Below are positions 23,597 to 30,211 of a stretch of DNA of 40,259 nt, one piece after another (position 1 is the stretch's first letter; every line of letters begins with the position of its first letter). A program made the position numbers and the translations under genes. Source of the stretch: a virus. Under the pieces are notes generated by a model that did no database searches, was not told where the DNA came from, and worked only from the letters and a program-made list of their open reading frames with translations. Location of the stretch: IMG/VR virus record IMGVR_UViG_3300044714_000170, positions 1-40,259 of that record; one strand, written 5' to 3'.

Positions 23597-23626
23597 CATC
23601 CGGTGAAATGACGGCCTTCCTCGATA
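23577..23626. repeat. 10-bp inverted repeat in the replication leader
   Basis: TATCGAGGAA (23577-23586) and TTCCTCGATA (23617-23626) match perfectly around 30 bases. On the minus strand this is a stem-loop in the leader RNA between the 11-codon frame and the first full gene. Its left arm overlaps the candidate antisense promoter. It could hide or expose the downstream start. Confidence 0.65.
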
Positions 23627-23632
23627 TGTTGG

Positions 23633-23668
23633 TTAGTTGATTGATTTTTCTAGAGTCGGTCTACACAT
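23633..23668 (-). CDS. 11-residue leader peptide
   Basis: ATG at 23668 follows a good SD (AGGAG, 5 bases away) and opens an 11-codon frame, MCRPTLEKSIN, ending in TAA. It lies in the replication-operon leader before the 10-bp hairpin. A well-placed ribosome site on such a short frame suggests a regulatory leader peptide, like tap or repY of antisense-controlled plasmids. Its peptide sequence is probably unimportant. Confidence 0.45.
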   Translation of the reverse strand: MCRPTLEKSIN

Positions 23669-23716
23669 AACATCTCCTGTTAGGTTGTCGTTTTGATGAT
23701 ATTCTAGTCTTTCTTT

Positions 23717-23750
23717 GGTGCAGCTAATTGGCGTTGGCTGCACCCTTTTT
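23717..23750 (+). terminator. Intrinsic terminator on the plus strand
   Basis: GGTGCAGC (23717-23724) and GCTGCACC (23737-23744) form an 8-bp stem followed by CTTTTT. No plus-strand protein gene lies upstream for over a kilobase. Its natural client is therefore a short noncoding transcript. It also overlaps the start point of the minus-strand replication transcript. Confidence 0.85.
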
Positions 23751-23777
23751 CATAATATTTACCAAATTTATTTGCAA
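23749..23777 (-). promoter_or_regulatory. Promoter of the replication operon
   Basis: On the minus strand TTGCAA (23772-23777) and TATGAA (23749-23754) are 17 bases apart. The -35 region sits in a perfect palindrome, ATTTGCAAAT (23770-23779). Transcription would begin near 23742. From there to the repressor gene (23943) the plus and minus strands show no gene, only AT-rich DNA. Confidence 0.6.
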
Positions 23778-23942
23778 ATACATTTCTTTATTCATTACTT
23801 TTGTGATTGAGAACTTTTTTTCTCTGAGAGGGTTATGTATCCAAAAAACCCACGCCAAAATCTCATTAGAATCAAACTCTGTACAGGTATTTCTCTAATC
23901 GTCGATTTTCTTACTTCCTATTTCGGATGTAGCTTTACAGAT

Positions 23943-24152
23943 TTACTCATTACTTCCTTGGGTTTCGTCTATCCAGTCATAGACGGTAATGGCCCCTTTT
24001 GTGTATTTCTCTATCTCATAAGCCAATGTCAAGCTTGGCATCTTTCCCTGTCTAAGTATATCGTGCAAGGTAGACGTACTGATGCCGAGTTTCTCTGCTA
24101 CGCCACGTTGTTTTTTGTCATTACTGTGCACCCATTTTGCAAATTTGTTCAC
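23943..24152 (-). CDS. Cro/CI-type helix-turn-helix repressor (69 aa)
   Basis: The start is a GTG at 24152 with SD AGAGGAT. The helix-turn-helix is clear: QRGVAEKLGISTSTLHDILR (residues 15-34). The C-terminal part (YTKGAITVYDWIDETQGSNE) matches the end of Cro-like and antitoxin-type XRE proteins. There is no cleavage domain, so induction by the SOS protease route is not expected. It is divergent from the recombination operon with 188 bases between, the classic place for a lysogeny switch. It probably represses the promoters on both sides. Confidence 0.75.
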   Translation of the reverse strand: MNKFAKWVHSNDKKQRGVAEKLGISTSTLHDILRQGKMPSLTLAYEIEKYTKGAITVYDWIDETQGSNE

Positions 24153-24193
24153 GTTATCCTCTTTTTTTATTTCTATTTATGGACAAAAATCCG

Positions 24194-24222
24194 GTATTAC
24201 GATACATTGGGGAGTATATCAA
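24194..24222 (-). promoter_or_regulatory. Repressor promoter
   Basis: On the minus strand TTGATA (24217-24222) and TAATAC (24194-24199) are 17 bases apart and lie 42 bases before the GTG start. Opposite it, TTGACT at 24270 on the plus strand overlaps the palindrome ACTTAAGT, a candidate early promoter and operator. Confidence 0.6.
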
Positions 24223-24340
24223 GCAAAGGGGTAAAAAACAACTCGTTTGTGAAATGATAAGAAAAATTGTTGACTTAAGTTGAACTATATGAAACAATGT
24301 GATCTTGTATAACACAAATCCAAAAGGAGACTAGAATCTT

Positions 24341-24529
24341 ATGGAAAATAACACCATCCAAGAAGCGATCGCCAATATCGCTTCTACATCAGCAGCAATA
24401 GAAAAGTACTGCAATGACCCTAAAAGCCGTTGCAGTCCTTATGCCGCAAACTTACTAGAACGCATGTCCTGGGAACTTCACAAGCAAGCTGAAGAACTCC
24501 AGGAAATAAACTACCTCTATGTGTCGTGA
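24341..24529 (+). CDS. First early-operon protein (62 aa), unknown
   Basis: The product (MENNTIQEAIANIASTSAAI) is helical with Cys at the middle (CNDPKSRC). SD AAAAGGAG lies upstream of the ATG. It is the first gene after the repressor switch and may be a Cro-like or anti-host early factor, but no helix-turn-helix is visible. It is followed by a small acidic gene and the recombination genes. Confidence 0.6.
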   Translation: MENNTIQEAIANIASTSAAIEKYCNDPKSRCSPYAANLLERMSWELHKQAEELQEINYLYVS

Positions 24530-24662
24530 CTATACTATGCAAGAAGAAATAGATGTAGATGACTATCGAGGTGACGACGAGGAAGAAGAAGAAGAACAAC
24601 AACAAGCCTGTTGTTCAGCATGTATGGACTGCCTAGGTCTTTCATGGAGAGACTTCATGTAG
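24519..24662 (+). CDS. Acidic Cys-rich mini-protein (47 aa)
   Basis: The product has a DDEEEEEEQQQ run followed by ACCSACMDC, four Cys in nine residues. Starts at 24519 or 24537 are both possible; the first overlaps the upstream gene by 11 bases and would be coupled. The mix of acidic tract and Cys cluster would suit a metal-binding DNA mimic, but that is speculation. No SD is visible at good distance. Confidence 0.45.
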   Translation: MCRDYTMQEEIDVDDYRGDDEEEEEEQQQACCSACMDCLGLSWRDFM

Positions 24663-24724
24663 TCAGAGAATATAAATTTTAAACGCCAAATCATCAAAAC
24701 AAAAACTTAAAGTTAGGAAATTAT

Positions 24725-25411
24725 ATGACACAATCAGAAGGAATCAACGAGCTAGCAACAGCTTTATCAAAAGCTCAAGGCGAAATGCAAGCTGCCATTA
24801 AAGATAAAGTAAACCCATTTTTTAAGAGTTCTTATGCGGACTTGGGAAGTGTTTGGGATGCAGCTAGACCTGTTCTTAGTAAATACGGCCTGTGCGTCAT
24901 GCAGACGACTGAAATGAATACAGATGGAAGCCGAATCGTTATGGTGACGACTCTGGCTCATACATCTGGCCAGTGGATGAAATCTTTTCTTCCTCTGAAT
25001 CCGAGTAAAAATGATAGTCAGGGCATTGGAGCTGCCATTACTTACCTACGCAGGTATTCACTGTCTGCGATTGTAGGCGTTGTCTGCGACGATGATGATG
25101 ACGGGGAAACGGCTGTAGGAAGGGGCAAGAGTTCGCCTCCTCCTTCCTCTCAAAATAAACGCGATGCAGAGCCCGAATTTCCTGTCGAGCGTTTAGGAAA
25201 GGTTGAAGTCACTAGTTTGACAAATCTGTTCCAAAGCTTAGATGAAGAGAGCGGAAAATCCTTCATGGACTGGATTAGGAAGAGTTTCAATGCCTCGTCC
25301 TTACAAGACATCCCTAAATCCAGTTTTGAAAAGTGCATGGCTTCCCTCCATGCTAAAATTAAATACTTGAACGACAAAAACAAAGAACAACAAAAAATAG
25401 CGGTAGCATAA
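24725..25411 (+). CDS. ERF-family single-strand annealing protein
   Basis: ERF proteins coat single-stranded DNA and anneal complementary strands in phage recombination, often to circularise the genome. The N-terminal 130 residues carry the ERF pattern: LATALSKAQGEMQAAIKDK, NPFFKSSYADLGSVWDAARP and GAAITYLRRYSLSAIVGV, ending in an acidic DDDDDGE run. The C-terminal 90 residues are a variable helical tail. SD is AGGA. Its partner nuclease (YqaJ type) lies two genes on, forming a two-component recombinase. Confidence 0.88.
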   Translation: MTQSEGINELATALSKAQGEMQAAIKDKVNPFFKSSYADLGSVWDAARPVLSKYGLCVMQTTEMNTDGSRIVMVTTLAHTSGQWMKSFLPLNPSKNDSQGIGAAITYLRRYSLSAIVGVVCDDDDDGETAVGRGKSSPPPSSQNKRDAEPEFPVERLGKVEVTSLTNLFQSLDEESGKSFMDWIRKSFNASSLQDIPKSSFEKCMASLHAKIKYLNDKNKEQQKIAVA

Positions 25412-25605
25412 TGAACAGAGACGACTTATTAGCAGTACTTTGCAAGTTGAATAATACATATAGTAGAGATTTTGAAACAATAAAATCTGAAATCGTTTTT
25501 GAACTGGAAGGGAGAAAATATGAAATAGAATACAAAAAAATCAAAGGAAATCTCATCAATTTTCAAGCCACTTACATAGAAGCATTAGACAATGAAAATA
25601 ATTAA
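25411..25605 (+). CDS. Small protein between recombinase genes (64 aa)
   Basis: The product starts MNRDDLLAVLCKLNNTYSRD and ends in an IEALDNENN tail. Its ATG shares a base with the ERF stop (TAATG) and its end overlaps the exonuclease by 14 bases. Tight coupling on both sides suggests a shared task. No family is recognised. Confidence 0.6.
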   Translation: MNRDDLLAVLCKLNNTYSRDFETIKSEIVFELEGRKYEIEYKKIKGNLINFQATYIEALDNENN

Positions 25606-26461
25606 TCTAGAACAAGGTTCACCCTCATGGCTGTCTTGGAGAAAGACGGTCATAACAGCAACAGACTGTTCAGCGATCAGGGGGAATTCCCCCTGGTCTA
25701 CTCCATATAAATGCTGGCAAAAAAAGCTCGGCCTTATAGAAGATCAGAAGAGCAATGATGCCATGGAAAGGGGGAAAAGGCTTGAGCCTATCCTTCGAGA
25801 AAAGTTCATCGAGAGTTGGAATATCAATATGACTCCCCACGTCGTAGAGAGCTCAGAATACAGTTTCTTAGGAGCCTCTTTAGATGGTCTCTCAGACTGT
25901 GGAAAATATATCTTGGAAATCAAGACAGGAGGAGAAAAACTCCATGACATGGCTAAACGAGAAGAAATTCCCCTCTATTATATGGATCAGATACAACAAC
26001 AGCTTTTGGTCACCGGTGCAGAGAAATGCTTATATGTCGTTGGCGATGAAGAGGACTTCATGGTCATAACAGTATATCCAGATCCTGAATTCGCCAAGGA
26101 ATACATTCCCGTCGCCCGAGAATTTTGGAAATGCGTGGCATTCAATGAACCTCCTGCTTTGCAAGATTCAGATTATAAGGATATGTCTGAAGAGCCCTCG
26201 TGGAGATTGATTGCTGAAAAATACCTAAAGATCGATCAACAGATTAAAGAACTAGAAGAGATCAAAGAGATTCATAGAAAAGAACTTTTAGCATTGTGTA
26301 ATGATCAAAACTGCCTAGGAGGAGGAATAAAAATCATGAAAATACCTGTCAAAGGACGTGTTGTTTATGATGATATTCCTGAACTCAAGGGTGTTATCCT
26401 AGATCAATACCGAAAAAGTTCTACTATAACTTGGAAAATAACGGTTGATAAGAAAAAATAA
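25592..26461 (+). CDS. YqaJ-type viral exonuclease
   Basis: This lambda-exonuclease-like enzyme digests one strand of double-stranded DNA ends and feeds the annealing protein. The PD-(D/E)XK core is visible: G-x-x-x-E at residues 61-65, an Asp in GASLDGL at 98, E-I-K at 109-111 and a later Q-x-QQQL. The N-terminal QGSPSWLSWRKTVITATD matches the family signature. At 289 residues it is of normal size and intact. It forms a pair with ERF and should act early, in recombination or genome circularisation. Confidence 0.9.
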   Translation: MKIINLEQGSPSWLSWRKTVITATDCSAIRGNSPWSTPYKCWQKKLGLIEDQKSNDAMERGKRLEPILREKFIESWNINMTPHVVESSEYSFLGASLDGLSDCGKYILEIKTGGEKLHDMAKREEIPLYYMDQIQQQLLVTGAEKCLYVVGDEEDFMVITVYPDPEFAKEYIPVAREFWKCVAFNEPPALQDSDYKDMSEEPSWRLIAEKYLKIDQQIKELEEIKEIHRKELLALCNDQNCLGGGIKIMKIPVKGRVVYDDIPELKGVILDQYRKSSTITWKITVDKKK

Positions 26462-26494
26462 TTATACAGTAAGATGACAAGAAAGGAGTTTTTT

Positions 26495-26656
26495 ATGAAA
26501 TGCGCTCTCATATCATTATTAGCCATCTTGTCATCTTGCACTTATTCTGTCACGATAGTGCATACTCAAGGAACAGCTTCGGATGTTGTTGATGAACAGC
26601 AAACACCTTCTACAACAGTGAGCCCAACGTTATCGGTTCCAGCTAGTGTTTTATAA
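26495..26656 (+). CDS. Small lipoprotein (53 aa)
   Basis: The start at 26495 was chosen for SD AAGGAG. MKCALISLLAILSSC is a signal peptide with lipobox LSSC, cleaved before Cys15. The mature part is short, Thr/Pro/Ser/Val-rich, and would sit in a membrane leaflet. Such peptides can be outer-membrane spanins (Rz1-like) or exclusion factors. There is no Rz-like partner next to it. Its stop overlaps the convergent metallophosphoesterase by six bases. Confidence 0.7.
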   Translation: MKCALISLLAILSSCTYSVTIVHTQGTASDVVDEQQTPSTTVSPTLSVPASVL

Positions 26657-27277
26657 AACGATTCTGAAAGGCTTATTCACAGATTTATATCTCTCATTCA
26701 TAATACTACAATTTACCAGTATAATGCCGTTAGCATGTACACAATTTCCGTAGGCTTCATGAATATGGCTGAATACATGCAATTTTGGCTTAATGTCTAA
26801 TATACAAAACCATAGACAGATACTCCCTACCGATTCTCCTGAAGTAGTGTAATCAAAGTTTCCAAATGAAGGAGAATGAGTTATAAGAATGTCGGTTCCA
26901 TCTGGAATCAAGATCCATTTTTCTAACAATTCTTTTTCAGTATCTAAAGTAAAAGCTTTGCAATTTGGATTCATTTCTGGAAAAGTTCTCGTCCAAGGAG
27001 ATCCCCAAATCTTGCATCCTTCGAACTCTGTTCCTGAATCACAAAGATAATCGATATTTGTTTTTGAATAAAAGTTTGGATTGTTTTGCAGAAAGTTATC
27101 ATGATTTCCTGCAACGACGACTTTTTTTTTGTAATCTTGAGTATTCAGCCATTCTAGAAAATCGGAATACTCCGTTAGAGTATCTTTAGCAGTTAAATCA
27201 CCAGTTATAATGAGAAGATCTCCACCCGACAGTTTGGGCAGAGATCCATGGGTGCACCCTATACAGTCAACAATCAT
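26651..27277 (-). CDS. Calcineurin-like metallophosphoesterase with altered first metal motif
   Basis: The 208-residue product follows the MPPED-like branch of the family: GDLT (26-29), GNHD (57-60), a KIWGSPWT block, DILITHSPSFG and FSHIHE. These bind a two-metal centre that cleaves phosphodiesters. The first motif, normally D-x-H (SDTHG), reads CTHG, with Cys8 where the metal-binding Asp should be. The enzyme may be changed in activity or lost. Its start lies right after a terminator hairpin. Confidence 0.85.
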   Translation of the reverse strand: MIVDCIGCTHGSLPKLSGGDLLIITGDLTAKDTLTEYSDFLEWLNTQDYKKKVVVAGNHDNFLQNNPNFYSKTNIDYLCDSGTEFEGCKIWGSPWTRTFPEMNPNCKAFTLDTEKELLEKWILIPDGTDILITHSPSFGNFDYTTSGESVGSICLWFCILDIKPKLHVFSHIHEAYGNCVHANGIILVNCSIMNERYKSVNKPFRIVL

Positions 27278-27315
27278 AAAAAAAATCCCTAAAATAAATC
27301 AATATTTCAGGGATT
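27278..27315 (-). terminator. Terminator directly upstream of the phosphoesterase start
   Basis: On the minus strand AATCCCT and AGGGATT pair, and the stem extends inward through a G-T pair and AAATA/TATTT to about 13 bp. Eight T residues follow, ending at the ATG of the phosphoesterase. The right arm contains the only SD-like AGGGA, so the hairpin would either stop transcription or hide that ribosome site. Confidence 0.75.
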
Positions 27316-27334
27316 CTATCTTGCATAAGAATAT

Positions 27335-27469
27335 TTAGCAGCCTTTTTTCTTCATGGCCTTTTTCATACCTTCTTTCTCATGCTTCTTGTCATTTTTTTT
27401 ATCCATTTTCATGAGCTTATCCATGCCCTTGTCGATAGATTTTTTTTCTTTTTTGATTTGCTTGTCCAT
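27335..27469 (-). CDS. Very Lys-rich small protein (44 aa)
   Basis: The product (MDKQIKKEKKSIDKGMDKLM) is about two-fifths Lys and ends MKKAMKKKGC. SD AAGGA precedes the ATG at a long spacing. It follows another Lys-rich gene in the same direction and precedes the terminator at 27278-27315. Composition suggests a nucleic-acid-binding peptide; no function is known. Confidence 0.55.
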   Translation of the reverse strand: MDKQIKKEKKSIDKGMDKLMKMDKKNDKKHEKEGMKKAMKKKGC

Positions 27470-27471
27470 GA

Positions 27472-27624
27472 TTATTTTTTTCCTTTTCTAGGGACTTTAG
27501 ATCCGGCTTTACGAGCTACATTTAGTGCAATTGCAACTGCCTGCTTTTGAGGTTTTCCGGCTTCCTTTTCCGTCTCTATATTTTTTCCTATCGCCTTTCT
27601 TGAAGCACTTTTAACTAGAGGCAT
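27472..27624 (-). CDS. Small conserved phage protein, MPLVKSAS type (50 aa)
   Basis: The product starts [20 protein letters not shown], followed by [14 protein letters not shown] recognise this as a common family of short phage and prophage proteins without a known role. The start overlaps the upstream gene by 14 bases. The pattern is close to complete, so the gene is intact. Confidence 0.75.
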   Translation of the reverse strand: MPLVKSASRKAIGKNIETEKEAGKPQKQAVAIALNVARKAGSKVPRKGKK

Positions 27625-27844
27625 TTGGAACCTCCAAAGATTCTATAGTCTTTTGCTCAACGGGCACATCTTTGTGACTTTGAAGCAGTGCACAAATGAC
27701 ATCGATAGCAGCATTTTTTGCATCTGAATCTTTCGTATATTGGACGTGAACGATATTGACCAAATTCGCCAGCTGTTGTAGTATGCCGGCTGTATGCGTG
27801 TAACCTAGGCCTTCTTTAAAATATTCTTTTAGATTGTCTAACAT
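27611..27844 (-). CDS. Hypothetical protein (77 aa)
   Basis: The product ([20 protein letters not shown]) is helical with an amphipathic middle ([19 protein letters not shown]). SD AAGGA lies just before the ATG. It is first of a three-gene minus-strand unit ending at the terminator near 27.3 kb. No motif is recognised. Confidence 0.55.
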   Translation of the reverse strand: MLDNLKEYFKEGLGYTHTAGILQQLANLVNIVHVQYTKDSDAKNAAIDVICALLQSHKDVPVEQKTIESLEVPNASS

Positions 27845-27969
27845 ATGATGTCCTTGTTTCGAAATATTGTTACTTTCAAAAATTTATGCATATCTCTCTT
27901 TCATGGCATTTCTCATTATATTTTCAAAGAAAAATTTCTAAATCTATACATAAAAATTAAAGGAAACCT

Positions 27970-28239
27970 ATGAAATCAAATTCTTTGTACAAAATTATTT
28001 TTTACATCCCCATCATAAGCTATGCTATTTTTATGCCAGCTGAGTCCTTCGTGGATCATCTTTTTGATTTCCACTTGGATCCTGAATCAATTAAGCCTCC
28101 AGAAAAAGGTGTTCATGAAAATGACTGGTTGATAGAAGCCGAACATGACTACGTCGATAACTGGAAATCCGATAGAGACCGTTCTTCTTCTGCTGGAGAC
28201 AATGGCGGAAGAGATTTTTCACCAGACAGGGATAAATAA
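27970..28239 (+). CDS. Exported acidic protein (89 aa)
   Basis: The N-terminus (MKSNSLYKIIFYIPIISYAIF) is a signal peptide or anchor, and the rest is Asp/Glu/His-rich and hydrophilic. SD AAAGGAAA precedes the ATG. TTTCAA and TATACA, 17 bases apart just upstream, are a possible promoter. It begins a cluster of four small plus-strand genes, three with membrane segments. Lysis, exclusion or envelope roles are possible; none is proven. Confidence 0.6.
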   Translation: MKSNSLYKIIFYIPIISYAIFMPAESFVDHLFDFHLDPESIKPPEKGVHENDWLIEAEHDYVDNWKSDRDRSSSAGDNGGRDFSPDRDK

Positions 28240-28240
28240 T

Positions 28241-28330
28241 ATGATAAATTCATCAGTTATTATGTGTTTTACTATTTGTGTAACATTGATAATTTTATCT
28301 TTAATTTATTTTTATTTTGATGGTTATTAA
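28241..28330 (+). CDS. 29-residue membrane peptide
   Basis: This frame (MINSSVIMCFTICVTLIILS at the start) is nearly all one transmembrane helix ending YFDGY. SD-like AGGGAT lies 8 bases upstream. Single-helix peptides of this kind can be holin-like or toxic. It falls between an exported protein and a second membrane protein. Confidence 0.45.
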   Translation: MINSSVIMCFTICVTLIILSLIYFYFDGY

Positions 28331-28334
28331 TAAA

Positions 28335-28499
28335 ATGAAACACCCAGCTTTTTTTGGATTCATGTTTTTTGTTATCGTTATCGCAGTCCTAGGTCTTGTC
28401 GTTCACATGATAGGACCTAAAGAAGAGGCTGAATGCAAACCTTCTTGGCCGAACGTTGTTGAATATAAACATGGAATAAAATATGGAGAAAAACCATGA
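28335..28499 (+). CDS. Single-pass membrane protein (54 aa)
   Basis: The product has one helix (FFGFMFFVIVIAVLGLVVHM) and a hydrophilic tail with one Cys. The ATG at 28335 is preferred by position, five bases after the upstream stop; 28320 is possible. Topology fits an inner-membrane spanin or holin-like element in outline. No family is recognised. Confidence 0.5.
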   Translation: MKHPAFFGFMFFVIVIAVLGLVVHMIGPKEEAECKPSWPNVVEYKHGIKYGEKP

Positions 28500-28693
28500 T
28501 CGCAGAACCAATGTTAATTCCAAATACGTATGAACATTATTTGAACAACCTTCCCTATATTAGACAGGTAGGAATGCTTTCAGTTCAAGAACATGTTAAT
28601 TTTTCTTTTGATGTATCTAGATTCAAAGGTGAAGTCGTCTACGCAATTCCATGTAGAGATGGAACTGTTTACATAATGATTTTGCCAGATTGA
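28496..28693 (+). CDS. Hypothetical protein (65 aa)
   Basis: The product (MIAEPMLIPNTYEHYLNNLP) is mixed alpha-beta with a final strand pair VYAIPCRDGTVYIMILPD. It overlaps the membrane-protein stop by ATGA. It ends one base before the convergent fibre gene, with no terminator between. No motif is recognised. Confidence 0.5.
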   Translation: MIAEPMLIPNTYEHYLNNLPYIRQVGMLSVQEHVNFSFDVSRFKGEVVYAIPCRDGTVYIMILPD

Positions 28694-30211
28694 TTATATA
28701 TATTCTGTAACAATAATCACACCTGAGGATCCATTACCCCCCGTTCCTGGACCAGCTAGAGCATTAGCTCCAGCTCCTGAACCTCCTCCTCCATAATTAC
28801 TAGCTGCATTTCCATTAACTACTTGCGCTGTTCCATTGGAAGCATTAGATGCTGCTCCTCCTCCAAAATAGGAATTACCACCTTTACCTCCTGTTACGCC
28901 CGCATTATTCGATGCTGATCCTGATCCAGAACCTCCTGTGCTAACAAAAGATCCTCCACTACCGGATCCTCCAGCTACTCCTCCTACCATTGCCGAAGCT
29001 GCCGTAACTTGAGTTGTAATTCCTCCTGTCCCTCCATTAGCCGTCATGAGAGCACCTAATGTCGTATTTCCCCCATTATTTCCTGCAGCTCCTGAAACTC
29101 CGGTACCGCCTGCTCCTATGGTAACTGTTTGGGAAGTACCAATTTGTGCTGCTGTGAAGAGTCCTCTAACATATCCTCCAGCTCCTCCTCCCGCTCCCGT
29201 AGAAATCATACCGGTAGTATTAGTAGCGGCTCCTCCTCCGGCTCCTCCTCCACCTACCGCTTCGGCTATACAGTATTTCATTCCTGCTGTGGGAGTATAG
29301 GTTCCATTTGAAGTAAATGTTTGAACTACAATCTTTTGAAAATCGGATGCTGGAAGGATAGTTTGGGTAGTAGGATTTATTGCAGTTGAAGTTCCAGAGT
29401 AAGAAATATTCTGATATTTGAAAGTTCCAGATCCAGTTACGACATTAGTATTAGAGCTTGATAAAACTAATTCTGAAGCTGTTAGCGTTGTTCCTGAACC
29501 TACCGATATTGCTGAAGCTGTTCCAGATATCATTTTAGTGTGAGAGATTATGGAAGATCCTGTTCCAGCTGTTGTCAAGGCAATAGAATTTGTTGTAGAA
29601 CAATCTATTTTGCTATGATGCATGCTCATTGTTCCAGAACCAGACGTAGCTATAGGTGAGGAAAAATTAGTATAATCAAAAATTTGACTACCTGAAGTGG
29701 AAGAAGCGGTCGTAGATCCTCCAGAATTGGTGAAATAGCAATCATTTGTAGTAATAGCACCTGCACCTGTCCAAAAACTAACCCCAGTAGTCTGTAAATC
29801 CCCATTTGTAGCAGCTTGCATTTGAACAGTAGAACTTGCTCCTACGCTTATTCCTGTCGCATTGGTACATATTATTTCACATCCTAATAAAACAACTAAG
29901 GAGGAAGATCCTGTCAATGCAATTACATTATCACCATTCGTCTGGAGTATTATATTTGAAAATGTAGCAGCAACACTTGCTCCATTGTCTATTATCTTTC
30001 CTATAATTTTAGGACTTCCATTATATGCAAAAAATTTGTTTCCATTTTTTATAGTTAGATTTTCAGTATAAGTTCCTGTTGATCCATAGCAAATAAAAAT
30101 GGCTTCGCCAGCAGGTAAAGCAGCAATAGCTGCTCCAATGGTTGTAAAATCTCCATGTCCAGAAGAATCTACAATTCTTCCTTTGATTGTAGCATAATCT
30201 CTATAACCCAT
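28694..30211 (-). CDS. Tail spike or adhesin: beta-helix plus Gly-rich tip
   Basis: The 505-residue product has a right-handed beta-helix style N-terminal half with regular short strands, like pectate-lyase-fold tail spikes (DFTTIGAAIAALPAGEAIFI). The C-terminal 190 residues are a Gly/Ala/Ser-rich region. It has FTSNGTYTPTAG before a GGGGAGG start and the final GSSGVIIVTEY seen in glycine-rich phage adhesins. Such tips contact the host receptor. It is last in the fibre operon, with its start sharing bases with the upstream stop (TAATG). Confidence 0.75.
   Translation of the reverse strand: MGYRDYATIKGRIVDSSGHGDFTTIGAAIAALPAGEAIFICYGSTGTYTENLTIKNGNKFFAYNGSPKIIGKIIDNGASVAATFSNIILQTNGDNVIALTGSSSLVVLLGCEIICTNATGISVGASSTVQMQAATNGDLQTTGVSFWTGAGAITTNDCYFTNSGGSTTASSTSGSQIFDYTNFSSPIATSGSGTMSMHHSKIDCSTTNSIALTTAGTGSSIISHTKMISGTASAISVGSGTTLTASELVLSSSNTNVVTGSGTFKYQNISYSGTSTAINPTTQTILPASDFQKIVVQTFTSNGTYTPTAGMKYCIAEAVGGGGAGGGAATNTTGMISTGAGGGAGGYVRGLFTAAQIGTSQTVTIGAGGTGVSGAAGNNGGNTTLGALMTANGGTGGITTQVTAASAMVGGVAGGSGSGGSFVSTGGSGSGSASNNAGVTGGKGGNSYFGGGAASNASNGTAQVVNGNAASNYGGGGSGAGANALAGPGTGGNGSSGVIIVTEYI

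Larger units (their letters stand above)
23603..23750 (+). ncRNA. Putative antisense copy-control RNA
   Basis: A plus-strand transcript from the candidate promoter at 23567 to the strong terminator at 23717-23750 would be about 150 nt with no good reading frame. It lies fully opposite the leader of the replication operon, whose minus promoter is at 23749-23777. Such countertranscribed RNAs set copy number in many plasmids. The terminator is clear. The promoter and the function are inferred. Confidence 0.5.

Noticed and set aside
23943-24257. Plus-strand frame of 140 codons across the repressor region
   Set aside because: It is rich in Phe, Cys and Leu, has no SD and runs opposite a clear helix-turn-helix gene with its own promoter.
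28900-29311. Plus-strand open frames opposite the Gly-rich adhesin
   Set aside because: They are Pro/Ser-rich shadows of a Gly/Ala-rich gene read backwards and have no SD or start context.
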